64,000 nt of DNA from Biscogniauxia marginata (Eukaryota > Ascomycota > Sordariomycetes > Xylariales > Xylariaceae). Of the stretch, positions 1-11,292 are shown one piece after another (position 1 is the first letter of the stretch; each line of letters begins with the position of its first letter). The translations under genes were made by a program, and so were the position numbers. Below the pieces are notes generated by a model that made no database searches, was not told the DNA's origin, and saw nothing but the letters and a program-made list of their open reading frames with translations. The stretch is taken from positions 124,001 through 188,000 of the forward strand of contig MU404061.1 of assembly GCA_022695795.1 (NCBI GenBank). The letters are read 5' to 3'.

Positions 1-1
1 C

Positions 2-1397
2 CTGCGCGACATCGTCAAGGAGAACCCTACCAACTTCCGTATTTGGGGCCCGGACGAGACCGAGTCCAATAAGCTCGGTATCGTCTATGAGGCTGGTAAG
101 AAAGCCTGGCTGGGAGAGTACTTCGAGGAAGACGAGGATGGAGGCAACCTTTCCCCGTTTGGAAGAGTTATGGAGATGTTATCAGAGCATACCTGCGAAG
201 GGTGGCTCGAGGGATATCTTCTCTCGGGAAGACATGGTTTCCTGAACAGCTATGAGCCCTTCATCCATGTCATCGACTCCATGGTTAACCAGGTTCGTAC
301 GACGAGAGCTTTTACCAAAATGAAGTTAGCTAACATTTTCTTCTTTTAGCATTGCAAATGGCTGGAGAAATGTCTTGAGGTTGAGTGGCGTGCCAAGGTT
401 CCGTCTCTCAACATTCTCCTGACTGCCGTTGTCTGGAGACAAGATCACAACGGTTTCACCCACCAAGATCCCGGCTTCTTGGATGTCATTGCAAATAAGA
501 GTCCCGAAGTAGTCCGCATCTACTTACCTCCCGATGGAAATTGCCTCCTCTCAGGTGAGAATCCTCAACTCAGTATATTTCGTAACATTACTAACATTTT
601 CCCGTAGTAATGGATCACTGTTTCCGCTCCTCCAACTATGTCAACGTAGTTGTCGCCGATAAGCAGAATCACCTCCAATTCCTCAACATGGAGCAAGCAG
701 TTGAGCACTGCACCAAGGGTATCGGCATCTGGCAACAGTTCAGCACGGATGCCAACTCGGAGCCCGACCTCGTTATGGCTAGCTGCGGTGACGTTTCGAC
801 GCACGAGTCACTCGCTGCCATCGACCTACTGCTGGAGCACTTCCCCGAGCTCAAGATCCGCTGCGTCAACGTCGTAGACATGTTCAAGCTCATCTCGCAC
901 GCTGACCACCCCCACGGACTCACGGACGCGGAATGGGTCGCCCTCTTCACAGACAACAGGCCAATTATCTTCAACTTCCACTCCTACCCGTGGCTCGTGC
1001 ATCGCTTGACGTACAAGCGCCCTGGAAACATGAACATTCACGTCCGAGGTAAGCTTTGACTTGTGTCGTAGTAACTCGCTTATCACTTGCACACACATCC
1101 CTTCATTGTTCGCTCATCATGATCACTGCTAACCACATTTATACGATAGGCTACAAAGAGAAGGGCAACATCGACACGCCCCTCGAGCTCGCCATTCGCA
1201 ACCAGACGGACCGCTTTAGTCTGGCTATGGACGCCATTGACCGCATACCCAAGCTTGGCAACCGCGGCGCAACGGCGCGGGAGACGCTGAAGAACCAGCA
1301 GATTGCCGCCGCGGCCGAAGCGTTTGAGAACGGTGTCGACCCTCCATTCTTGAGTAACTGGGTATGGCCTGAGTCAAGACGCGTTGCATCCAAATAA
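2..1397 (+). CDS. Phosphoketolase (xylulose-5-P/fructose-6-P), C-terminal part
   Basis: Thiamine-diphosphate phosphoketolase cleaves xylulose 5-phosphate or fructose 6-phosphate with phosphate to acetyl-phosphate plus an aldose phosphate, a cytosolic route to acetate in moulds. The window opens inside the gene; 394 residues remain in four exons (2-292, 350-554, 608-1048, 1150-1397), all phases agreeing. Family hallmarks seen: [19 protein letters not shown] and a following SYEPF segment in exon 1, [18 protein letters not shown] across the second intron, and the C-terminal XFP_C domain with [18 protein letters not shown] and [20 protein letters not shown]. The 3' half is full length and intact, with the stop at 1395-1397. 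The missing N-terminal half would hold most of the ThDP pyrophosphate-binding region. No frameshift was seen. Family assignment is firm; substrate preference cannot be read. Confidence 0.95.
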
Positions 1398-4147
1398 ACA
1401 CGTAGACTAGAAATCGATATTCAGTAGGGCAAATGAGGGGATCGATTCCATGAGATATATATTGAGACGAATTAGAAACATAGTGATGACACTGGTGTTA
1501 GAGGCGTTGGAAAGATGTCAATGTATTATATATTATTTCTATTAGATCATGATATACAATTTTCTCCATTCCTTGTTTTATGCTTCATTATAACTCTTAC
1601 TTAGCCCAGCAAGCTGAATTCTAATCGCGGGCGATAGCATGAATGTGCCAAGCTACAGCTCTATTGAGCTCAACGCGAGCGCTTTTAGAATAAAAAATCA
1701 CAACATGCTTCCTCTGGATACCCTCGTTGAGACTAGTAATAAACCCTAGTTCCATCCTCATCGACTAAACAATTTGTGAAAATCCGGCGACTTCGTAACT
1801 TTGCTCTAGTACAGCTAGCCCCCCTTATAGTCTTGAAGATTCTCTCACATAGCGAATCATCAAGGAATTTGGGTTGATGCCCTTTATTCCAATCTAATCA
1901 CTCCTTTCTTCATACATGTATACATGATTGGAGGTTAACTAATCTACCATTTCTAGACAAATGCGTATACCGGAAGGTAAGGAGCACGAGTTACATCGAC
2001 GCCGATGAGCCATCAACTTTCAAAAATTGAGATGCGATGCATCAAACAGATCCCCCGGATTCCGGCGACGTGGTGGAACGACCATTACGACGCTGCATCG
2101 TCCCCAAGTCTCCCGGTCGGGGAGCTGCATCAGCCCAAATACCGCGGGGCCCCTTGAGTTTTGGTCTGGAGCACATCCGATTCCTTTCCCCGAGGGCAAA
2201 TGCAGTACCACGTTACATTTCCCATACCCGGGTTACGCCGCGCAATCAGGATATCGGCTATGTGCGGCCCACCGAGACAGGGAAGATGGAAAAAGGAGGG
2301 GAGACTGCAGATAATAATGCCACCCAGGCTGTCGGCACGATCCGAGCAACCCACCCACCCAGGCTTGCCAGGTAACTTAACACTCTGAGATTGGGCCTCT
2401 ACAAGTTATACCCTAATGTCAGCCGCTCTTCTTCCAGTTTATAATGAATAGTAAATGGTAGAGTACATGGGGAAAAAAAAAATTTTCGCATGCGATATTC
2501 GTTAGGACTACGAACTCGAGGGTAATTAAAGTAATTATTTTCGACACTGTAACCCAACAAAAGCTCGAATGTGAACAAATACATAACAACATATAAACTT
2601 GGACACTCCGACCCATCGGTCGATGAGTGCTAATGGAAGTGAGTAAAGGAATGGTCAGTTGGGGCCTGATAATGAATGAGTTTGCAGAACAAGTACCACG
2701 GCCCGTATGCCCAAATTTCCTCCTATCAGGGCCGCAGACATCGATCTTATACCCATATTATCTAGCGCAAGGTGCCGCATCTTGCGCATTATATCTTACA
2801 CTTAACTCCCCATCGGATGACGGACCAGCTGCATTCGATCTTACCTACATAGGATATGGGCGAATGAGCGAAGCTCCGGCAAGTCAATATGTGCTAATGT
2901 ATGAGATCCCCATATGCAGAATAAATGACGGTATGTCTAGAGAAACGAGTTGTTCGATCCATTATTTATTAGTTGATTGGAAGGGTTTTTCTTTTTTAGG
3001 TGCAGATGTGAGAGATGCCATTCTCCTGTCGTTCACTAAACGTGGCTACTCAGTGACTGTCCCGGAATTGAGTTAGTACTAATCAAATCACTACTCCAAG
3101 ATATTTCAGCAGATCGAACAGATGGAAGGTAAATAAAGGAATATGCCCACAGTGTTTCTTCTACCTACATAGTCCTAGGGCCATCAGAAATTCATGTAAG
3201 GTGGTACTAGAAGGTCTCTCAAATACGGCAGTTAGTAACAGGGGAAGATGAAAGTCGTACGGGATTACTAGCATTATGATTTGAGCCGCTATGGTATGAG
3301 TATTAGACATAATTTCCACATACCACAAGTGTAGGGATATATAGGCTACCAGTGTATGAGAGGTCACCTCTGAAGACCCTTTCTGAGCGAGGCTTACTTC
3401 TTCCTCCATGCCCATACTATTATTTAGTCTCACTGACTTATGAGCATGCAAATTAAATCGAGGTCTGGGGTCACTGGAGAAGTATGCTACAGCCAGTAAT
3501 CATGAAAGGGGGGAGGGGCAATGCCTAAGTTGTTGTACAAGAACATATATCTCAAACAACGAGAAAAAGCCATCATAGCATTATGGTCAGCACTAGTAAA
3601 TAGCTTTGTATTACAGGTAAATGGCCGAGGAGCATGTTTTCAGTCATCTATTATCCTAATTTTGGATGCGAACCTGGATTGAGCTCGCAGGATATTATTG
3701 AATCAAGAAATATCCAAACTACACACTGTGTTCTTACCATTGACCAGATAATGATGTCTTCGCCAAGGAGGTAATGTTTAGTATGATACCAACCGACTGA
3801 TACCCTCTGACTAGATATGCTATGGGATAGGAATAAATTACTAGGTTTTATCTTAATTACTCGCAGCCTATAGACTAGTGATGTCTTTCATAAACCACTG
3901 GGGGCCCCCCTAAGGATGCATGATTTATTCGCTTGCCGTAGTTACATGGCAGTTACAGTGTCCAAGAAAGCTGCTGACGACCTGCCCACTGGAAAATAAC
4001 GTACACATGAGGTGCTATACTAGCTCTACCTTCGATTCATCGTCATTGATGAGCGCTAGGAGAGCTCGCGAGAGAGAAACGTGGCACACGTCCCGTATAC
4101 CCCATGCTACACGCTCTTCTCAAACCCCCGCACAGCCAACTTCGTGC
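1398..4147. other. Intergenic, 2.75 kb
   Basis: Spacer between the convergent phosphoketolase and oxygenase genes. A GC-richer patch at about 2020-2390 has overlapping open frames on both strands, none with family resemblance, and includes an imperfect inverted repeat CCGGATTCCGG at 2055-2065 (CGG-N3-CCG, the layout bound by many Zn2Cys6 factors; inference only). A 149-codon frame at 2627-3076 has no recognisable motif and AT-rich codon use; I do not call it a gene. Confidence 0.6.
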
Positions 4148-5571
4148 TCAGTTATGGATCGTCGCGTGCAAGCCGGGCAGAATCTCCAGGTCCTTCTTCT
4201 CGTACGTGTACTTCCCGTCCTGAGAGACCTTCGCGCTGGCGCGAGGTCGCTGCTGCTGCGTCTGCCGCACCTTGACCCACTGCTCCGTCGTGAGGTGCTG
4301 ACCGATCTCCGTGAAGGCGTTGGTAGTTAGTCCAAGCCTCTGCATCAAGGGGCTATTCTGGATGGGATCTAGAACCACGTGGTTGTTGGGCCTGCCGGTG
4401 TCATGTTAGTCGTTGGTTAATTCAGTGAAAGTAATGAAACACGCAGATAGAACGTACCGAGCAAAGTACAGAACGCCGAGTCGATCGATATGCGCCTGGT
4501 CTTGCGGTGGGGCATGAACGCGATGGATACTGGACTTGATGAGTCCTCCGGTCAGCGCGGTAAGCGCGTCGCACGTGTTGATAGTGATGGTGCCGTCCTG
4601 CGGCTTGACCCACTTCCATTCTCCGTCCGAGTTGAGGATCTGCAGCGCTGCGACCGGTTGCCGGAAGAGGAGCGTTACCGTGCCAAGGTCCGTGTGGCCG
4701 GGGCTATAGAGGTCTCCAACCTTCTTGTTCTCTTCGGCGCCCCGGGCGGCGTAGTGCATGTAGCGAAGATGATCTTCACCCTTGACGTCGTACTGGTGGT
4801 CCTTCACCAACTGATCCTCGTCTGGGAGCTCTAGGAGGATAGCGAAGAGCTTGAGCAACTTGACAACTACTTCGTCGTGGCATTTCTGTGATATTACCAT
4901 TAGTTGAAGGCTCTACAGATAGGAGTCCAGTGAAGTCATGCCCTTGAGAAAGCCTCGATCTCCTTGATGTTATCTTCAAGTATGGGAGGCTGTTGGCGCT
5001 TATGGTAGCCGTCGAACTTTGGTATGTTGTAGACCTGGACATTATCCTTGATGCCATTGCCAAGGCTAAAACAGCTAGGTTAGTTGACTTATTGTTACGT
5101 TTGAGATGGAGACACTACTGACACCCGATGTCCAGCGGGCCGATATCCATTGTACTCTCCGCTTTCAAGGTCCTTCGCGTTGTGATATTTCAGCTTCTCT
5201 TCTAGTGGAAGAGCGTAGAACTCCCGCCCGAGGGCGAATTGGTTATTCACTTCCTCCTGGGAGATATTGAAGTTCTTCACGTAGAAGAACCCTGTAATGT
5301 GTCTCAGTCACCGAGTAAAGGGGGCGATGGAGTAAAACACGCCTAGCGGGGGCTTTCGTACCAACATTCCGGACGGCATGATCGAGCTGTTTTACTAACT
5401 CTTGCTTGCCCCCTGGCTGGTCAAAGAGGCTAAGATCCAAGGTGATAAGTTCGGCCCAGTCAACTGAGAGGATGTCAGAGACGTAATTCTACCTCCTCTC
5501 CCTTGCAACTACTCACGATTTTCTTTCGTGACGGGCACCTGCTCGTAGCTTTCGATAATTATTCCTGGCAT
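4148..5571 (-). CDS. 2-oxoglutarate/Fe(II)-dependent oxygenase (isopenicillin-N-synthase-like)
   Basis: Non-haem iron dioxygenase of the IPNS-like fungal group, often a tailoring enzyme in secondary metabolism. Six exons (5571-5517, 5463-5362, 5291-5123, 5065-4942, 4885-4458, 4391-4148) give 373 residues, a normal length. The N-terminal DIOX_N domain (about residues 20-130) is followed by the jelly-roll core. Metal ligands are visible as H-x-D in SPGHTDLGTVTLLF and the distal His in SSIHRVHAPP. The 2-oxoglutarate Arg lies in DRLGVLYFARP, where the usual R-x-S reads R-x-G. The fourth intron (4886-4941) must use a GC donor: the GT rule leaves an in-frame TGA, whereas GC-AG joins FSR to KCHDEV in phase with a CTAAT branch site. 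The gene is divergent from the MFS transporter at 6351, suggesting a shared promoter. Substrate unknown. Confidence 0.9.
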
Positions 5572-6350
5572 CGTGTATATCTTGCTTATAGCTATCAAAG
5601 TCGTACTGGACCAGCCTCATAAAGCTTCACGGAGCTCCAACCTCTTTTTATCCTGTTTTTATTAAACCTTTTGAAGTAATTCTGTGTCGGTACATTCTCC
5701 GGTACCCTGTTTGAGTAGACGTTGTCGGAGGCGGGGATATTGCTACGATAACGGTGATGGCTGGTGGGGGACTATAAAGTTACACCCAGTTAGATACTAC
5801 AGGTGTGAGGGCCTGCCAATAGAGTGTGTTGTAGATGTAATGACGCGAGTTGGGGTACGGATTGTGTGTTCCGGCATACGCGCAGTTCTGGGCACGGAGG
5901 AAACGCGGGCTGGAGCAAACTCCGCATTATCAAGTTGTGAGCAGCACGTCATGTCAGCTCCGACGCACATCATAACGTCGCCGGATAAGGTGCGAACGCG
6001 CGCACGCGGATTCTCTGGCGGCCATTAACGCCTAACATGGAGGGCACGATAATACGCTGTTAAACATCTTTATCTACAATCGCTGTAAGGACTGTCCATC
6101 ATCTCTAACCCCGAGGTAATGCCTAGTGAGTGGTCGGGGGGGGGGGGGGTTCTGATGCGAGATGCTGGCCATATCGTGTCATCCTATGTTGTTATCAACT
6201 ATGTGCTCTGGGTAGTAATTTTGAAACCCTGCATCCTATAATCAGTATCAATAAAAAGCACCCATCATAGCGTTCATGAAACGCGACGGTTCTCTTATTA
6301 CTTCATGTGTTGGCATAGAGCGGTGATCTACATTGAGCTCATACACAACT
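5572..6350. promoter_or_regulatory. Divergent promoter region, oxygenase / MFS transporter
   Basis: A 779 bp spacer lies between two outward-reading genes and probably serves both. It contains a run of 14 G at 6136-6149. A 114-codon frame at 5684-6028 has no family resemblance and is taken as chance. No TATA box can be assigned with confidence. Confidence 0.45.
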
Positions 6351-8423
6351 ATGGGAAAACAGGACCAAGGCCGCCTGGGCCTAGTTGGACTCGTTAAAGA
6401 AATATTCAATTGGTACCCTTCTGAGTACCCAGCTACTGAAAGGAAGTAAGTCGAACAATACCAGAAGCCGAGTTATGCGACAATGATATTCATACTGCTA
6501 GGCTCTTATTCAAGCTCGACTTGTCAATATTGGTATTTGCATGCTTATGCTGTGAGTTTTCTTACACAAAATCAGAATAACAGTTTCTAACCTTCTTGTA
6601 GTTTTTGTTAAATATCTAGGTCAGTCATTCAGTTGCCTTTCCCTGTGATGGGGATTTCGATATACTAACTCGGCTCCGTATTGAAGACCAAACAAATATC
6701 AGCAATGCCTACGTCAGCGGCCTCAAAGAAGACTTTGCGCTTAACGGAAACGAGCTCAACTATTTCAATGTTTGCTACTTTGTAGCCTACGTAATTTTTC
6801 AAATTCCCGGCCTCTTGCTCATGTCAAGACCAAAACTGTCAGCATCCAATACCCGTTCTGGATCTCGGCCGAAGGTGGTGATTAACAGATGCAAATAGAG
6901 CTCGATGGTTACTACCCACTCTAGAGATATTATGGGGAATTTGCACTTTCGCCCAGAGCCGGGTCACAAACGTCCACCAGCTCTACGCCATGCGATTTCT
7001 TGTGGGAATGTTTGAGGCACCTGTCTTTGCCGGCACGCATTTTGTCCTGGGTGAGTAGAGTCCTACCGGCTTTCCCCACCACTATATAGTACTTACATTA
7101 GCCAGGATCTTGGTATAGCGGGCCAGAACTTTTCAAGCGAGCTGGTACATGGTTCATATGCAACCCCTTAGGCACGATGATCAGTGGCTATCTACAGGCC
7201 GCTGCATATAAAAATCTATCTGGTGTCGGCGGTATGCCAGGTTGGAGGTGAGTGCGCGGAGAATATCTTCCAGACCACTTTAAAGACTGACATAGGACAT
7301 CTAGGTGGCTGTTTATTATCGATGGGATTTTCACGATACCCGTAGCGCTGATGGGCTTCCTAGTTTTTCCAGGTATTCCCGAGTCTCCAAGGCCATTCTT
7401 CTTCACCCCGGAGGACACAGCACTGGCCAAGGAAAGACTCAAACGGGCCAAGATACGCAAGCCAGGCAAATTAGGAATCGATGTCTTCAAGCGGACCCTC
7501 AAGCGTTGGCACATATGGGTTTTCGTATTCTGCTACATGTAAGCCAATTTAAATTTCTGCGGTAGCAGAGGTTCCATCGCTACACAAACTCAGGGTGCGG
7601 GAAAAAACTGACATTCTTCTTAGCTGCATGATTATTTCTTCCTACCCAGAACAGTACATGAACCTTTGGCTTAAAGAGGAGGGTTACTCTGTCGTCCAGA
7701 TCAACCAGCTCCCAACCGTCACCTATGCCATCAATATCGTGGCGTCTTGGTTGGGAACTACCCTAGCGGCTATCTATCCCTCATGGATTATCTATACCTC
7801 CGCGACGACCGGCGTCGTGTTCTCGTGCATATGCATGGTTGTGTGGACTATCCCGAAGGCTCTCAAGTATGTAGTTAACCTTAAATGAGTTATTAAGTAA
7901 ACCCTAAAGGTCAATTTCGTGACTGACGTACGATCACAGGTTCGTTGCGTGGTATTTATTTGGCCTTGCTGGTTGCCTCAGCCCGATACTGTACTCGACA
8001 GTCAACACGGTTGTTAAGGACGACTCCGAGGAGAGGGCACTGATCATGGTGTGTTGCTATGACCTAATGAAACATTGATATGATAACTAACATGAAGTAG
8101 GGCTCGATGATGACTTTCGGCTATTCGTTCAATATCTGGGTACCATTACTTCTGTTCCCTACAGCTGGGCCCTACGGCGCCCCGAGGTGGCGGCACGGAT
8201 GGCCTGTAACAATGGCGTTCCACATACTGCTTTGGGGCGGGTTCATGGCAGCCGTACTACTTCACAGGCGCAAGTGAGTCTCCCGCTTTCAAGGAAATTT
8301 CAAAAGTATTAAAAAGGCTAATCAAAACGTAGAACATCGCAAAGCGATGATGGCTCCGAGACGGATAGCTCTACTGCGGAGGAACCTGTGCTTTACGAGG
8401 AGAGGAACCCAATCAAAGATTAA
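6351..8423 (+). CDS. MFS transporter, anion:cation symporter type (Liz1/Fen2/Dal5-like)
   Basis: Plasma-membrane major facilitator of the ACS family, whose fungal members carry pantothenate, allantoate, biotin precursors and similar organic anions. Eleven exons (6351-6445, 6502-6551, 6602-6619, 6687-6837, 6899-7050, 7106-7247, 7305-7538, 7624-7866, 7940-8048, 8101-8273, 8333-8423) give 485 residues with consistent phases. The first membrane segment ends in the ACS hallmark [16 protein letters not shown]. Later come [26 protein letters not shown] and WRWLFIIDG. The C-terminal tail is short, acidic and hydrophilic. The third exon is only 18 nt. The start is the first ATG that yields a cytosolic N-terminus before membrane segment 1. 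It is divergent from the oxygenase and convergent with the P450; export or uptake of the cluster's compound is a plausible inference only. Confidence 0.92.
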
Positions 8424-8713
8424 AGGCTCTTGGTGTGGTAAGCAGGTCAATGGGGACATGCCAAAGTGCGCGAGAAAGAGAAAGAGAAAGAGAAAGAGGG
8501 AGGAGAAACCCCAACGCTGGACACGCAAAGCGTCAAGAATATATGGCATATATGTGCCTTATAATAAAGCTAGAACGGGAACTATAACCGATTTCCACAG
8601 GTGTTCGCTGATGAGAATTAATATATCAATATACATAGGTATCTTAGAGACTGTACTTCAGTTGAAATTAAGCCAGTGCGCGACTCAAGGGTATATGGCA
8701 TGGAATGCCATCC

Positions 8714-10469
8714 TCATGTTTGGGTTACAGGGGTACTTTTGCTCAGTGAAACCCTACACGGAAACTGTCCCCGTGGATGCGCGGCGCCGGCTTCGATCAG
8801 GAACGCCTTCTCGTAATCGACATTTGCCAGATCCACGTTCGTGTCCGCGTAGACCTCGTCGTAGCACTCGTGGAAGTCGAACTCCCTAACGAAGATAGCC
8901 AGGAAGGCCCTCAATTCCTTCATGACGAAAGCCTGCCCGGTGCAGTTCCGCACACCGAATTCGAAGGGACGCCAAGCACCCTTGGGTGGGTACAGCTCGT
9001 GATCCGGACCTACGAGGAACCGGTCGGGTACAAATTCAAGTGGTCGCACCCACACTTTGGGGTTCCGCATAATGCTAATGTGATTCATCTGGATAGAGAC
9101 GTTCTCGGTAGGATATTCCATACCGTCGCGCCCTTTAAGTACTAGGTCCTTGCAGCCCATCCTGATTCCATTCGCTGGGGGGAACAACCGCATCGTTTCC
9201 TTGATAACGGCATTTGTGTATGTAAGGGAGTTGAGTACGGACGGATTTTCGGCGATTATGCCTGGACACGCTGGCACATGTCGCCCGAAGACCTGGTCGT
9301 GCTCTGCCCTCAGGCGAGCTAAAACGTCAGGGTGCTTCCAAATCAGGTAGACCAAGGCTATCATCGTGGCCGAGGTAGAGTCGTACCCAGCGAAGAAGAA
9401 CATGCGTAACTGGGCGCAGAGCATGTTCGTAAACTCAGCATCCATCGCATCGGACCGTTGGCGTCCTGGCTGGGCATAATAGACTTCAAGTGCTTGGTCG
9501 AGGATAGAAATGAAACTAGATTGGTCATGCTCAGTCTTGGCGGTGCGGTAAACATCGGCTCTCTTTTGGATCTGGGTCCGGATGTGCTTGTCTAGCAAGC
9601 GGCCGTTATTCCATATTTCAAGCTTTCGAAGAGGGTTGAGCTGGCCCAAGTTGTCCATAACATTGCCCATTGCGAACTTCAAGCTAAGCTGGCGAAGCAT
9701 GGTCTCAGAAAGGGGGTGTGAGCCCGATGTCTGGTTTCCTAGCTCGGCATTGAAGACGATACGCCCAATGACATCGTTCATGAGCATCAACGTCAGCGGC
9801 TCAAGCCGGATCAGGTCTTGGGCTTGAGCCTTGCCTCGTAGAATATTGCGGAATACAAGCATCTCTCCGATGACAACAGGCATTGCGGCATCCAGATTGC
9901 TGTTGTTGAAGAATGGCAGAAAAATATCATGGTTATGTTTCCAGAATTGGCCATTTTCGGTGAAGAGGTTCATACCTTCTCTTCCAGATATCGGAGCAAA
10001 CCAATCAGCAAGGCTTGGCGGCTTTTCAGCAGTAGTCCAGGGATGGTTGAGAGCCTGGTTGGCGATATACGGGTCAGTGACAAGAAGAAGCAGTTTATTT
10101 ATAGGGTAAGTGTCGAAGTAGTAAGCGTCAGCTCTATTCAGCGTCCTTGAAAGTCTGTCTGTGATGTAAGAACTGTGTGCTCCTGGGGGTAATTCGTCGC
10201 TGGCAACTTTGGCCGCCCAGAGATGCCCTAGGATGAGACTGTGCTTAGGCATTGGCTAATTCGGAAACGAATCTGTTAGTTATATCTAATTTCTATATGG
10301 AAGACTTGGGCTAACTAACCTTCCCAGCCTTTCGCAACTTGTTAACTAACGCCCTGTAATGCCATCCTTCTGATACGAAGGTAGCGATTCTAACAAGTGT
10401 CACGGCTAATAGGAAGCCGAGGGAGGCCCTCCCTAATACCCAGAAAGAATCCAGGCTGAGGCTAAACAT
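8714..10469 (-). CDS. Cytochrome P450, CYP59/StcS-like
   Basis: Membrane-anchored microsomal P450, 563 residues in two exons (10469-10320 and 10255-8714; intron 64 bp). Exon 1 supplies the N-terminal hydrophobic anchor (about residues 8-30) and the linker KLRKAGKPMPKHSLILGHL. Core motifs are present: I-helix FFFAGYDSTSAT, K-helix KETMRLFPP (ExxR), FVPDRFL, and the haem loop PFEFGVRNCTGQ with the Cys ligand. Overall wording (NPLRKLEIWNNGRLL, MLMNDVIGRIVFNAELG) resembles the CYP59 group that includes the sterigmatocystin enzyme StcS, so a role in a polyketide-type pathway is possible, but no synthase is in the window. It is convergent with the MFS gene 290 bp away. No defect was seen. Confidence 0.93.
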
Positions 10470-11292
10470 AGTAATTATTCCGCCTAAGTGTCCTGCTAAA
10501 GAGTTGACGACTAACAGGAGAGATGTGGGTGCTCGATAATTCCACTTAGCCCAAAAACGCGCCGCGAGTCGATTTCCTCAAGGGGGGGGGGGGGGGGTAA
10601 AAACTTGTTCCCAGCCTCAACTAGGTAATCAACTTATCACTGAGACTTCAAAGCAGATAACCCCCCAAAACGAAAACTGATATGAAAAGCTTTAGTTCGC
10701 TACTAAGAAACTGAAGAGAAATTGACACAATATGCGGAAAAGAAACGCTGCCGCAACTCCGACTGATGACTTGTTGTTTTCCGAAACTCGCTTCGTACGC
10801 GTCGGCCAAAGTCAAGGACTGACTGGTCTCTTAACTCAACTGTGAGGCAGAGACTCGAGCAACTATAACCGAGCCATTGAGTCAACTGAGTCAATATTAA
10901 ACCCTAAGAAATTATGAAAGGAAGGCATTGGGTAAAGATGTAGTCAAGAAGTAAAGCTCTGGATGAATTTAAATATTGGGAAGCTCAACTTCAGCTGATG
11001 ATGCGGGTTGGCAGGGCAAGATGATATCTAAGCTCAACCGTTGATTGGTTATAACTAATAACTGGGTCCCACAGTGGGTACCTAATTAGTGCATGGTATC
11101 CCCCAAGCTCCACTGAAGTTCGACAGGCACAGGTGGGTGGCCCACAATAAGCAAGGGACCAGTGGGCCACGCGACGCTAAGATAAGACAGCTTTTCCCGC
11201 CTTATCAGCAACACAATTGAGCTCCTCCCAAGAAAATTATTTGAGCAAGTTCGACTTCTACAACATCAACCGTATCCGACAGCTCGCCCACC
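10470..11292. promoter_or_regulatory. Divergent promoter region, P450 / Nop9
   Basis: An 823 bp spacer between genes reading outwards. It contains 16 consecutive G at 10582-10597 about 110 bp upstream of the P450 start. The part nearest the Nop9 start (11160-11290) is GC-richer, with CTTATC-type pyrimidine stretches, and lacks a clear TATA box, as is common for housekeeping genes. Confidence 0.4.

Noticed and set aside
2020..2388. Cluster of overlapping frames on both strands
   Set aside because: Several frames open at once in a GC-rich spacer, none with a motif; chance openness.
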